A DNA stretch of 64,000 nt. Origin: Rhizobacter sp. Root1238 (GTDB taxonomy: Bacteria > Pseudomonadota > Gammaproteobacteria > Burkholderiales > Burkholderiaceae_C). Positions 55,080 through 63,358 of this stretch are shown piece by piece. The notes under the pieces were generated by a model, which was not told where the DNA came from, ran no database searches, and saw nothing but the letters and a program-made list of their open reading frames with translations. A program made the translations under genes and the position numbers. The stretch lies in assembly GCF_001425825.1 (NCBI RefSeq), contig NZ_LMDM01000034.1:21294-85293 (forward strand), written 5' to 3'. Each line of letters opens with the position of its first letter. Position 1 is the stretch's first letter.

Positions 55080-55252
55080 CCGTTCGGGCTGAGCTTGTCG
55101 AAGCCCTGGTGGCTTGCGAACAGGCCCTTCGACAGGCTCAGGGCGAACGGGTGGGGCCCCGTTCGGGCTGAGCCTGTCGAAGCCCTGGTGCCGCGCCAGG
55201 AACCCTTCGACAAGCTCAGGGCAGTCCTTCGACAGGCTCAGGACGAACGGGA
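55080..55252. repeat. REP-like inverted repeat cluster 3 (between convergent genes)
   Basis: Five copies are visible. CCGTTCGGGCTGAGCTTGTC starts at about 55081 and a similar forward copy (GAGCCTGTC form) at about 55160. Reverse copies with CCTTCGACAGGCTCAGGGCG start at about 55128, with shorter ones at about 55205 and 55227. Alternating orientation gives several possible hairpins. The cluster fills the gap between the convergent racemase and permease genes, where it may serve as terminator. Confidence 0.9.
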
Positions 55253-55270
55253 CGTGCGCCCGGAAATCGC

Positions 55271-56038
55271 TCACGCCGCCCCCGCCCCGCGATGCGCCCA
55301 CCCGGTCGTGCGCCGCTCGATGACCGCGAACAGCTCGTACATCCCCATCGCCATCGCGCCCACCACCACCAGCCCGGCGAACGCCAGCCCCATCTGCATC
55401 GACGAGCCGGCCGAGATCAGCAGGTAGCCGATGCCCTCGTTGGCGGCCGTCATCTCCGACACCGTCGTGCCGACGAAGGCCAGCGTGATCGCCACTTTCA
55501 GCGACGCGTAGAAGTACGGCATCGAGCGCGGCAGCCCGACCTTCAGCAGCACGTCGGTGCGCCGCGCGCCGAGCACGCGCAGCACGTCCTCCAGCTCCGG
55601 CTCCAGCGTCGCGAGGCCGGTCGCGATGTTGACCGTGATCGGGAAGAACGAGATCAGGAACGCCGTCAGCACCGCCGGCCCGACCCCGATGCCGAACCAC
55701 ACGACGAGGATCGGCACGAAGGCCGCCTTCGGCAGCGCGTTGAAGGCCGTCATCAGCGGGTACATCGCCGCATAGGCCAGCCGCGAGCTGCCGACCAGGA
55801 CGCCGAGCAGCACGCCGACGACGATCGCCAGCCCGAAGCCCAGCATCGTGACCCAGAAGGTGCGCCACGCATGTACGGCGATCACCGCATGGAACTCCCA
55901 CAGCTGCTGCGCGATGCGCGACGGGCTCGGGAAGATGAAGTCCGAGATGCCGAAGCCGCGGCATGCCAGCTCCCACAGCAGCAGCACCCCGGCCAGCAGC
56001 AGCCACGGCGCGAGGCGCTCGCGCTGGCGGCGCGTCAT
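55271..56038 (-). CDS. ABC transporter permease, SsuC/TauC/NrtB type
   Basis: The 255-aa protein has six helices and the coupling loop LEDVLRVLGARRTDVLLKVGLPRSMPYFYASL at about 160-190. It belongs with the ATPase directly upstream (ATGA overlap) and with the receptor encoded at 58367. The group carries sulfonates, nitrate, taurine, pyrimidine precursors or riboflavin-type compounds. In this locus a purine or ureide is likely but unproven. Confidence 0.9.
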   Translation of the reverse strand: MTRRQRERLAPWLLLAGVLLLWELACRGFGISDFIFPSPSRIAQQLWEFHAVIAVHAWRTFWVTMLGFGLAIVVGVLLGVLVGSSRLAYAAMYPLMTAFNALPKAAFVPILVVWFGIGVGPAVLTAFLISFFPITVNIATGLATLEPELEDVLRVLGARRTDVLLKVGLPRSMPYFYASLKVAITLAFVGTTVSEMTAANEGIGYLLISAGSSMQMGLAFAGLVVVGAMAMGMYELFAVIERRTTGWAHRGAGAA

Positions 56039-56868
56039 GCCGCCACCTCCGGTGCACGTCGGATGCTGCCGATGTGCTCGCGCAGTTCCAGCACCACGTC
56101 GCTGAACTCGCGGGTGTAGGTGAGCGCCAGGTCGCGCGGCCGCTCGAAGCCGATCTCGCGGCGCACCAGCATGCGCCCCGGGCTCCGGCTCATCACGTGC
56201 ACGGTGTCGGCGAGGAACACCGCCTCGCGCAGGTCGTGCGTCACCAGGATCACGTTGAAGCGCTGCACCGCCTGAAGGTCGCGCAGCGTGCACCACAGCT
56301 CCTCGCGCGTGAACGCATCGAGCGCACCGAACGGCTCGTCGAGCAGCAGCATCTTCGGCTCGTGGATCAGCGCGCGGCAGATCGACGCCCGCTGCTGCAT
56401 GCCGCCCGACAGCTGCCACGGGAACTTGTCCTCGTAGCCGACCAGGCCGACGCTCGCCAGCAGCGCACGCGCCTTGGCCTCGTACTCTGCGCGGCGCGCG
56501 CGGAACTGCGAGCGGTGCGGCTCGACGATCTCCAGCGGCAGCAGCACGTTGCGCAGCGTGCTGCGCCACGGCAGCAGCGACGGCGCCTGGAAGGCCATGC
56601 CGGTGATCTTCAGCGGGCCGCCGACCTCGCGGCCGTCGACCAGCACCGCACCCTGCGACGGCCGCTTCAAGCCGGTCGCGAGTTTCATGAAGGTCGACTT
56701 GCCGCAGCCCGACGGTCCGACGACCGCGATGAACTCGCCCGGCTGCGCCTGCAGCGAGATGTCCTCGACCGCGAACTGGCGGCGCGCCAGCAGCTCATCG
56801 TCGTAGGCGAGCCAGACGTTGCGGAAATCGACGAAGGGCGGCGCCGGCGGGCGCATCGGAAGGTTCAT
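56035..56868 (-). CDS. ABC transporter ATP-binding protein, SsuB/TauB/NrtD type
   Basis: The 277-aa ATPase has Walker A GPSGCGKSTFMKLA, Q-loop MAFQAPSLLPWRSTLRNVLLPLEI (the LLPW form of this group), signature LSGGMQQRASICRAL, Walker B MLLLDEPFGALDA and H-loop VTHDLREAVFLADTV. Its start overlaps the stop of the hydrolase gene upstream and its stop overlaps the permease start, so the three are one translational unit. Confidence 0.92.
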   Translation of the reverse strand: MNLPMRPPAPPFVDFRNVWLAYDDELLARRQFAVEDISLQAQPGEFIAVVGPSGCGKSTFMKLATGLKRPSQGAVLVDGREVGGPLKITGMAFQAPSLLPWRSTLRNVLLPLEIVEPHRSQFRARRAEYEAKARALLASVGLVGYEDKFPWQLSGGMQQRASICRALIHEPKMLLLDEPFGALDAFTREELWCTLRDLQAVQRFNVILVTHDLREAVFLADTVHVMSRSPGRMLVRREIGFERPRDLALTYTREFSDVVLELREHIGSIRRAPEVAA

Positions 56869-57812
56869 GGGGAGGCTGGCGGGGACACGCTGGCGGACGC
56901 AGCAGGCTTCAGGCGGGCGATCAGCGACTTGACCGCCTCGCGGTACAACGCCGGGTCGTCATCGTGCAGCCGGCTGTGCGAGCCGCCGCTGAACTCGACC
57001 CAGCGCGTGCCGGCCGGTGCCGCGTCGCGCAGCGCGCGGCCGAGCGACACCGGCACCGTGTCGTCGGCGCTGCCGTGCATGATCAGGATCGGCACGTCGA
57101 TGCGGCCGATCTTGTCGACCGAATCGAAGTCCTCGTTCGCAAGCCACGACACCATCGTGCCGAGCACGCCGAACGCCGCGGCCACGTCGGGCAGCCGCGT
57201 GAAGGTCGACTCGAGGACCAGCCCGCCGTAGTCGCGCCCGCCCTGCTTGCGGCTCGCCAGGTCGACCGCCACGCCGCCGCCCATCGAATGGCCGAAGATC
57301 ACCCGCAGCCGCGGATCCGGCTGGTGCTTCACGAGCTCGGTCCACGCGGTCTCGGCATCGGCCAGGATCGTCGCTTCCGACGGAATGAGCGGCGTGCTCT
57401 CGCCCCAGCCGCGGTAGTCGACCGCCAGCACCGAGAAGCCGGCGTCGCGCAGCGCATCGATCTTCGGCAGGTTGCGATACAGCGCGCGGAAGGTGCCGTG
57501 CAGGTACAGCAGCGTCGGCGCCTGCGGATCGGCCTGCGGCATCCACCACAACTGCAGCCGGTCGGGCGTGCCCGGGGTCGCACCGGGCACCGCCAGCGCG
57601 TACGACACGTCGCCCGGCCGCAGCGCGAACTCGGCCGGCTGCCCCGGCGAGGGCCGGAACACCCACTGCCGCTGCTTCAGGTCCCACCATGCACAACCGT
57701 GCAGCATGATGACGAACGACATCAGCGCACACCAATGCGCGCACAGCCATCCGACACGCCTGGGTGCCTGCCTCCAGAAACCGGGTCGAGAGTTCGCGAC
57801 AATCACCGCCAT
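56865..57812 (-). CDS. Alpha/beta hydrolase, probable lipoprotein
   Basis: The 315-aa product from ATG 57812 has a long basic start and a hydrophobic run ending in a lipobox-like MLHGC. The fold shows LLYLHGTFRALYRN (oxyanion loop), VDYRGWGESTPL, the nucleophile in FGHSMGGGVAVDLAS, the acid in MHGSADDTVPVSLG and the His in SGGSHSRLHDD. This is the BEM46/YqkD-like serine hydrolase set. It shares the CATG of its start with the divergent gene at 57811. It is co-translated with the ABC ATPase (ATGA), an odd coupling of a hydrolase to a transporter. It may process the transported compound in the periplasm. Confidence 0.82.
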   Translation of the reverse strand: MAVIVANSRPGFWRQAPRRVGWLCAHWCALMSFVIMLHGCAWWDLKQRQWVFRPSPGQPAEFALRPGDVSYALAVPGATPGTPDRLQLWWMPQADPQAPTLLYLHGTFRALYRNLPKIDALRDAGFSVLAVDYRGWGESTPLIPSEATILADAETAWTELVKHQPDPRLRVIFGHSMGGGVAVDLASRKQGGRDYGGLVLESTFTRLPDVAAAFGVLGTMVSWLANEDFDSVDKIGRIDVPILIMHGSADDTVPVSLGRALRDAAPAGTRWVEFSGGSHSRLHDDDPALYREAVKSLIARLKPAASASVSPPASP

Positions 57813-58359
57813 GAAGTTTCCTGCCCTGGCGTCTGCCGTGTGCGCCTGCGGCGTGTCGATCTGCACCCCTGCGCAAACCGTACCCGCCGCCCCCGACGCG
57901 CCCGAAGCGCCGCCGGCCACTGTAGCCGCTCCCATGCCGCCCCCGTCCCGCACCGACGATGTCTGGCGGCTGATGTACTCGCCGTTGACCTACCACTATT
58001 CGCGCGACCCCGACCACCAGTATGTGTGGATGGTCGGCGTCGAGCGCGAGCGGCCGAACGGCGTGGTCTCGGGCCTCACCTACTTCAGCAACTCGTTCGG
58101 CCAGCCGAGCGCCTATGCCTACGTCGGCCAGCGACTGACCGACTTCAGCGACTGGAACCGGCTCTACGCGCAGTGGACCGCCGGGTTGATCTACGGCTAC
58201 AAGCCGCCGTTCGACGACAAGGTGCCGCTGAACTACAGGGGCTTCTCGCCGGGGCTGGTGCTGACGGTCGGCTGGCAGCTGACACCGACGCTGTCGACCC
58301 AGGTCAACGTGCTGGGCAACTCGGCGCTGATGTTCCAGCTGTCGGCGGTCGTGCCCTGA
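57811..58359 (+). CDS. Exported beta-rich protein, possible outer-membrane barrel
   Basis: The 182-aa product has a signal peptide (ALASAVCACGVSICTPAQT), a Pro/Ala-rich spacer to about residue 48, then alternating strands rich in Tyr, Trp and Gly (YVWMVGVERERPNGVVSGLTYFSNSFGQ, YAYVGQR, LYAQWTAGLIYGYK, GLVLTVGWQL) ending in FQLSAVVP. This looks like a small barrel of the kind found in outer membranes. The family recurs in Burkholderiales under uncertain names. Its ATG overlaps the divergent hydrolase ATG within CATG. Function unknown. Confidence 0.68.
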   Translation: MKFPALASAVCACGVSICTPAQTVPAAPDAPEAPPATVAAPMPPPSRTDDVWRLMYSPLTYHYSRDPDHQYVWMVGVERERPNGVVSGLTYFSNSFGQPSAYAYVGQRLTDFSDWNRLYAQWTAGLIYGYKPPFDDKVPLNYRGFSPGLVLTVGWQLTPTLSTQVNVLGNSALMFQLSAVVP

Positions 58360-58366
58360 CACGGGC

Positions 58367-59386
58367 TCACCGGCGCGGGACGGCGAAGATGTCGCGCGAT
58401 GCCGCATCGGGCAGGTAGAGGTCGCTCCAGACCGCGGCCGGGTTCACCCGTTCCTTCGTGCCGAAGGCGTCGGACACCTGGCTGGCCATCAGGCTCAGGC
58501 GTGGCGCCCGCACGGCGCCGAAGCCTTCGGCCCTGGCATCGGCCGTCAGCACCGTGGCGTCGAGCGTCAGCTTCAGGCGCCGCAGCTCGAGTGCGTCGTT
58601 GATGATGCCGTCGCGGGCCTTCACGGTCGCGACCGCAGCCGCCGGGTCGGCCACCACGTCCTTCATGCCCTTCGCGAACGCGCGCAGGAAGGCCTTCACC
58701 GCGTCCGGATTCTTCTTCAGGAACTCCTGCGACACGATGACCGCATTGCCGTACAGCTTCACGCCGAACTGCGGGTAGGGCAGCACGACCACGTCGTCGG
58801 CCTTCACGCCGCGCGCCTCCAGGTTCAGCAGCGAGGTGAACGAGAAGCCGGTGATCGCGTCGACGTCGCCGCGCACCAGCATGGTCTCGCGCAGCGGCGG
58901 GTCCATCGCGGTCCAGGCCACCGTGGCGATGCCGTTGGCCTTCGCGAAGATCGGCCAGGCCTTGCGGCCAGCGTCGAACACCGGCGCGCCGAGCTTCCTG
59001 CCGTTCAGGTCGGCCGGGCTGCGGATGCCGGACTTCTTCAGCGCCAGCACCGCGGCCGGCGTGTTGTTGTAGACCATCATCACCGCGACCGGCTTGCTCG
59101 GCGCGGTCGGGTTGTTGGCATGGAACTCCATCAGCGCCGCGAGGTCGGCGAAACCCATGTCGTAGGCGCCCGACGCAACCCGCGTGACGGCGCCGCCCGA
59201 GCCGTTGCCGGCATCGATGGTCACGTCGAGCTTCTCGGCCTTGAAGTAGCCCTTCGCGGCCGGCACCAGGAACATCGCCGCCGGGCCTTCGAAGCGCCAG
59301 TCGAGCTGGAACTTGATGGGGGTGTCCTGGGCGATGGCGGCTTGCGCGAGGAAGGCGATGGCGAGGGCCGGCAGGCGAGCGAACAT
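58367..59386 (-). CDS. NMT1/THI5-like ABC substrate-binding protein
   Basis: The 339-aa periplasmic receptor has a signal peptide (PALAIAFLAQAAIA) and the SsuA/ThiY-type fold: FQLDWRFEGPAAMFLVPAAKGYFKAEKLDVTIDAGNGSGGAVTRVASGAYDMGFADLAALME, DAGRKAWPIFAKANGI and AVIVSQEFLKKNPDAVKAFLRAFAKG. The LDW and GSGG elements are typical of receptors for heteroaromatic nitrogen compounds such as formylaminopyrimidine. It completes the importer with the genes at 55271 and 56035 and follows the M20 gene by 26 bases, placing it in the allantoin operon. Confidence 0.9.
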   Translation of the reverse strand: MFARLPALAIAFLAQAAIAQDTPIKFQLDWRFEGPAAMFLVPAAKGYFKAEKLDVTIDAGNGSGGAVTRVASGAYDMGFADLAALMEFHANNPTAPSKPVAVMMVYNNTPAAVLALKKSGIRSPADLNGRKLGAPVFDAGRKAWPIFAKANGIATVAWTAMDPPLRETMLVRGDVDAITGFSFTSLLNLEARGVKADDVVVLPYPQFGVKLYGNAVIVSQEFLKKNPDAVKAFLRAFAKGMKDVVADPAAAVATVKARDGIINDALELRRLKLTLDATVLTADARAEGFGAVRAPRLSLMASQVSDAFGTKERVNPAAVWSDLYLPDAASRDIFAVPRR

Positions 59387-59412
59387 GTGAAATCTCCGGT
59401 GGATCGGGCCTT

Positions 59413-60645
59413 TCAGCCTGTCAGCAGGTCGAGCAAGGTCCGCGCCACCACCTTCGTCGCACGCCGCAGGTCCTCGAGCACCACATGCTCGTCGGCCCGC
59501 TTCGCATTGCTCTCGAACACCGTGCGCGGCCCGGCGCCGTAGATCACCGCCGGGATGCCGCGCTCGCTGTAGAGCCGCACGTCGGTGTACAGCGGAGAAC
59601 CCGACGTGGGGATCGGCTCGCCGAACACCGCTTCGCCGTGCCGCTGCAGCGCATCGACCAGCGGCTGGTTGCCCGGCAGCGGCTTCAGCGCACGCGCCAG
59701 CAGCAGCCGGCGGATCTCGACCGTGATGCCCGGCACCTGCGCGGCCGCGTCGGCGATCACCGCGCGCAGCGCCGCCTCGACCTCGACCGGGTTCTCTTCC
59801 GGAATCATCCGGCGGTCGAGCTTCAGCACCACCTTGCCCGGCACCACGTTGGTGTTGGTGCCGCCTTCGATGCGCCCGACGTTGAGGTACGGGTGACGGA
59901 TGCCCGGCACCCGGGACGTCACCTGCCGGTACAGCGTGTTCTGCGCATACAGCGCGTTCAGCAGCGCGACCGCGCCCTGCAGCGCGTCGATGCCGGTGTC
60001 GGGGATCGCTGCATGCGCCATGCGGCCATGCACCGTCACCTCCATCTGCAGGCAGCCGTTGTGTGCCGTCACCACCTGGTAGCTGAAGCCGGCGGCGATC
60101 AGCAGGTCCGGCTTCGTCAGCCCCTGCGCCAGCAGCCAGCCGGGGCCGAGTTCGCCGCCGAACTCCTCGTCGTAGGTGAAGTGCAGCTCGACGCCGCCCT
60201 TCAGCGGCACGCCGAGCGATTCGAGCGCGCGCACTGCGAAGCTGTAGGTCGAGAAATCGCTCTTGCTGACCGCCGACGCGCGGCCGTAGAGCCTGCCATC
60301 GGCGATGTCGCCGCTGTACGGGCCGTGCGACCAGCCGTCGCCCGGTGGCACCACGTCGCCGTGCGCGTTCAGCGCGATGGTCCTGCCCTCGCCATAATGG
60401 CGCCGCACGATCAGGTTGGTGATGCTTTCCAGGCCGGCCGCGCGCACCTCGTCACCGGGCACCGCGTGCTGTTCTGCCTCGAAACCGAAGTCCGCCAGCA
60501 AGGCCGCCGTGCGCTCGGCATGCGGCGCGTTGTCGCCCGGCGGCGTGTCGGTGGGCACCTGCACCAGCGCCTGCAGGAACCGGGTCTGCTCGTCGAAATG
60601 CGCGTCGATCCACGCATCGAGGCGCGCGTACGTGTCGTCGCTCAT
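59413..60645 (-). CDS. M20-family metallohydrolase (ArgE/DapE type)
   Basis: The 410-aa protein has the M20 metal and catalytic set: LNAHGDVVPPGDGWSHGPYSGDIADGRLYGRASAVSKSDFS (metal His and bridging Asp; GRASAVSKSD replaces the common GRG-x-x-D-x-K-G), TYDEEFGGELGPGWL (catalytic Glu pair) and the later lid domain. The ASAVSK form suggests a specialised deacylase. Its start overlaps the stop of the UraD-AllC gene (ATGA), so it is tied to ureide breakdown. Candidates are N-carbamoyl or N-formyl amidohydrolase; the substrate is not fixed. Confidence 0.85.
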   Translation of the reverse strand: MSDDTYARLDAWIDAHFDEQTRFLQALVQVPTDTPPGDNAPHAERTAALLADFGFEAEQHAVPGDEVRAAGLESITNLIVRRHYGEGRTIALNAHGDVVPPGDGWSHGPYSGDIADGRLYGRASAVSKSDFSTYSFAVRALESLGVPLKGGVELHFTYDEEFGGELGPGWLLAQGLTKPDLLIAAGFSYQVVTAHNGCLQMEVTVHGRMAHAAIPDTGIDALQGAVALLNALYAQNTLYRQVTSRVPGIRHPYLNVGRIEGGTNTNVVPGKVVLKLDRRMIPEENPVEVEAALRAVIADAAAQVPGITVEIRRLLLARALKPLPGNQPLVDALQRHGEAVFGEPIPTSGSPLYTDVRLYSERGIPAVIYGAGPRTVFESNAKRADEHVVLEDLRRATKVVARTLLDLLTG

Positions 60646-62405
60646 GTCGTCTCCAGGTGATCCAGCAGGTGCTGGAAGGCTTCGACGCACAGCTGCGCGT
60701 CGTGGTTGGTGATGGTCTCGAGCGGGTTGTGGCTGATGCCGGAGTTGCCGCCGCGCACGAACAGCATGGCCTGCGGCATCACCTCGTGCAGCTTCATCGC
60801 GTCGTGGCCGGCGCCGCTCGGCATGCGGTGCACCGGCAAGCCGCTCGCGTCGACCGCGCGCTCCCAGCGCCGTTGCCAGTCCGGCGCGCTCGGCGCGGCC
60901 GACGCGCGCAGCGTCTCCTCGAGCGTGTGGTGCAGGCCGCGCCGCTGGCAGATCCGTTCCAGCTCGGCCACCACGTCGCGCGCCAGCGCATCGCGCGCTT
61001 CGTCAGTGGTGGCGCGCAGGTCGAGGCTGAACCGGCAGCGCCCTGGCACGACGTTGATCGAACCGTTCGGCACGCTCAGCATGCCGACGGTGCCGACCAG
61101 GTTCGGCTGCGCCGCGGCGCGCGCTTCGACGTACAGCGCGAGCTCGGCCACCGCGGTCGCGGCATCGCGGCGCCGGTCCATCGGTGTCGTGCCGGCATGG
61201 CTGGCCATGCCGATCACCTCGCCAAGGTAGCGCACGCTGCCGTTGATCGACGTGACGACGCCCAGCGGCAGGTCGAGCTCGTCGAGCACCGGGCCCTGTT
61301 CGATGTGCACCTCGACGAAGCCGAGGTAGCGCGCCGGGTCGCGCCGCAGCGCGGGGATCTTCGCCGGGTCGAGGCCGGCGGCGCGCATCGCGTCGCGCAT
61401 CGGGATGCCGTCGGCATCCTGCTGGTCGAGCCAGCGGGTGTCGAACTGCCCGATCAGCGCGCCCGACCCGAGGAAGGTGGCCTTGTAGCGCTGGCCTTCT
61501 TCTTCCGCGAAGCCGACCACCTCGATGCCGTGCTTCAGCCGGCGGCCGGCGCGGTGCAGCTCGCGCACGCAGACCATCGGCACCAGGATGCCGAGCCGGC
61601 CGTCGTACTTGCCGCCGTTGCGCACGGTGTCGAAGTGCGAGCCTGTGAGCAGCCGCGGCGCCGCGGCGTCGTGGCCGCGGTAGAGGCCGACGACGTTGCC
61701 GACCGCATCGACCGACACCTCGTCGAAGCCGCACTCGTGCATCCAGCGCACGAGTTGCCGCTGGCAGGCGCGATGCGCATCGGTCAGGTAGGTGACGGTC
61801 AGCTGGCCGTGCTCGGCGTAGCCCGGATCGCTGTGCTGCGCGAGCAGCTCGGCGCAATCCCAGACCTGGTTGCCCAGCGTCGGTTCGCTGCCGAACTTGT
61901 CGTCCAGGCGCAGCTCGGCAATGCGGTCGATCTGGCGCAGGCATTCGGCCAGTTCGACATCGGCATGGCCGTCGACGCGGCGCGCGAAGGCCTCGATGAC
62001 CTGCGAGCGCGTGAGCCCGCTGCCGCGCGGGCCGCGCACGGCCAGGATGAAGGGCCAGCCGAAGCGCGCCGCATAGGCCGCGTTCAAGGCCTGCAAGCGC
62101 TCGAACTCCTGCGGCGTGCACTGCGTGAGGCCGGACACCGATTGCTCGCCGGCCGATTCGCGCGTCAGCGCGACCTTCGCCTTGCCGGCCAGCTCGGGAT
62201 GGGCCCGCACCAGCGCGAGCTGCTCGTCGCGACCGGCATCGCGCACCACCTGTACCAGCGCATGCTTCAGCTGCGCCAGGCTGGTGAAAGGCGCTGCGGC
62301 GAAGGCCCGCTCGGCGATCCACGGCGAATGCTCGTAGACGCCGTCGAGGTGGGCGACGAAGCCCTCGACCGACGCCTCGTTCAGTTGCTGCAGGCTGATG
62401 CTCAT
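60642..62405 (-). CDS. Fusion of OHCU decarboxylase (UraD) and allantoate amidohydrolase (AllC)
   Basis: The 587-aa protein starts at ATG 62405, overlapping the puuE stop (ATGA). Residues 1-165 are UraD: LNEASVEGFVAHLDGVYEHSPWIAERA, the catalytic His in RAHPELAGKAKVAL, SAGEQSVSGL and RFGWPFILAVRG. This part makes S-allantoin from OHCU. Residues about 180-587 are an M20 allantoate amidohydrolase: GSHFDTVRNGGKYDG, EEEGQRYKATFLGSGA (catalytic Glu pair), FVEVHIEQGPVLDE and MPSGAGHDAMKLHEV. AllC converts allantoate to ureidoglycine with release of ammonia. The two activities are two steps apart, with PuuE between them. Both active sites look intact. Confidence 0.93.
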   Translation of the reverse strand: MSISLQQLNEASVEGFVAHLDGVYEHSPWIAERAFAAAPFTSLAQLKHALVQVVRDAGRDEQLALVRAHPELAGKAKVALTRESAGEQSVSGLTQCTPQEFERLQALNAAYAARFGWPFILAVRGPRGSGLTRSQVIEAFARRVDGHADVELAECLRQIDRIAELRLDDKFGSEPTLGNQVWDCAELLAQHSDPGYAEHGQLTVTYLTDAHRACQRQLVRWMHECGFDEVSVDAVGNVVGLYRGHDAAAPRLLTGSHFDTVRNGGKYDGRLGILVPMVCVRELHRAGRRLKHGIEVVGFAEEEGQRYKATFLGSGALIGQFDTRWLDQQDADGIPMRDAMRAAGLDPAKIPALRRDPARYLGFVEVHIEQGPVLDELDLPLGVVTSINGSVRYLGEVIGMASHAGTTPMDRRRDAATAVAELALYVEARAAAQPNLVGTVGMLSVPNGSINVVPGRCRFSLDLRATTDEARDALARDVVAELERICQRRGLHHTLEETLRASAAPSAPDWQRRWERAVDASGLPVHRMPSGAGHDAMKLHEVMPQAMLFVRGGNSGISHNPLETITNHDAQLCVEAFQHLLDHLETT

Positions 62406-63349
62406 TCCCAGACCCAGGCGTTGTCGGCATTGAACGGATGCACGCTCTTCCAGTGGCGTGCGATGTCGACGCGGCGGCAGACCCACACCCGGTCGTGCGC
62501 CTCGACATGGTCGAGGAAGCGCTGCAGCGCGCGGAAGCGCCCGGGCCGCCCGAGCAGCCGGCAGTGCATGCCGACGTTCATCATGCGCGGCGATTCGTCG
62601 CCCTCGGCGTACAGCACGTCGAAGCTGTCGCGCAGGTAGGTGAAGAAATCGTCGCCGGTCGCGAAGCCCTGCGGCAGCGAGAAGCGCATGTCGTTGGTGT
62701 CGAGCGAATACGGCACCACCAGGTGCGGCGCGAGGCTGCCGTCGGTCTTGCGCACCTGCAGCCAGAACGGCAGGTCGTCGCCGTAGTGGTCGCTGTCGTA
62801 CTCGAAGCCGCCGTAGTCGGCCACCAGGCGGCGGGTGTTCGGGCTGTCGCGGCCGGTGTACCAGCCGAACGCGCGCTCGCCGGTCAGCTTGTGGATGATG
62901 TCCATGCCGATGTCCATGTGCTGGCGCTCGGTGGCCTCGTCCATCTGCTGGTAGTGGATCCAGCGCCAGCCGTGGCAGGCGATCTCATGATCGAGCTCGA
63001 CGAAGGCCTGCGTCAGCTCGGGGTGGCGCTCCAGCGCCATCGACACGCCGAACACCGTGAGCGGCAGCGCGCGCCGCTCGAACTCGCGCAGCAGCCGCCA
63101 CACGCCGACGCGCGAGCCGTATTCGTAGATCGATTCCATCGACAGGTGGCGCGCCGGGTAGCTGGCCGGGTTGAACATCTCGGACAGGAACTGCTCGCTG
63201 CCGGCATCGCCGTGCAGCACGCTGTTCTCGCCGCCCTCTTCGTAATTCAGCACGAACTGCACCGCGATGCGGGCGCCGCCGGGCCATTCGGCATGCGGCG
63301 GGTGTTCGCCGTAGCCGGCGAGATCGCGGGGATAGGGAGTGGGTGGCAT
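62402..63349 (-). CDS. puuE: Allantoinase, polysaccharide-deacetylase type
   Basis: The 315-aa metal-independent allantoinase opens the allantoin ring to allantoate. Family marks are YPRDLAGYGEHPPHAEWPGGARIAVQFVLNYEEGGE at the start, YGSRVGVWRLLREFERR, HEIACHGWRWIHYQ, WYTGRDSPNTRRLV, DSDHYGDDLPFW and MMNVGMHCRLLGRPGR. The last metal-site residues typical of sugar deacetylases are altered, as in other PuuE proteins. It is the first gene after the GntR gene (9-bp spacer) and overlaps the UraD-AllC start. Confidence 0.95.
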   Translation of the reverse strand: MPPTPYPRDLAGYGEHPPHAEWPGGARIAVQFVLNYEEGGENSVLHGDAGSEQFLSEMFNPASYPARHLSMESIYEYGSRVGVWRLLREFERRALPLTVFGVSMALERHPELTQAFVELDHEIACHGWRWIHYQQMDEATERQHMDIGMDIIHKLTGERAFGWYTGRDSPNTRRLVADYGGFEYDSDHYGDDLPFWLQVRKTDGSLAPHLVVPYSLDTNDMRFSLPQGFATGDDFFTYLRDSFDVLYAEGDESPRMMNVGMHCRLLGRPGRFRALQRFLDHVEAHDRVWVCRRVDIARHWKSVHPFNADNAWVWE

Positions 63350-63358
63350 GGCGGCAGC

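Noticed and set aside
40364-55252. Repeat clusters as a CRISPR array or insertion-sequence ends
   Set aside because: Units alternate in orientation, have no regular spacers, and no cas or transposase gene is near. They fit REP/BIME elements.
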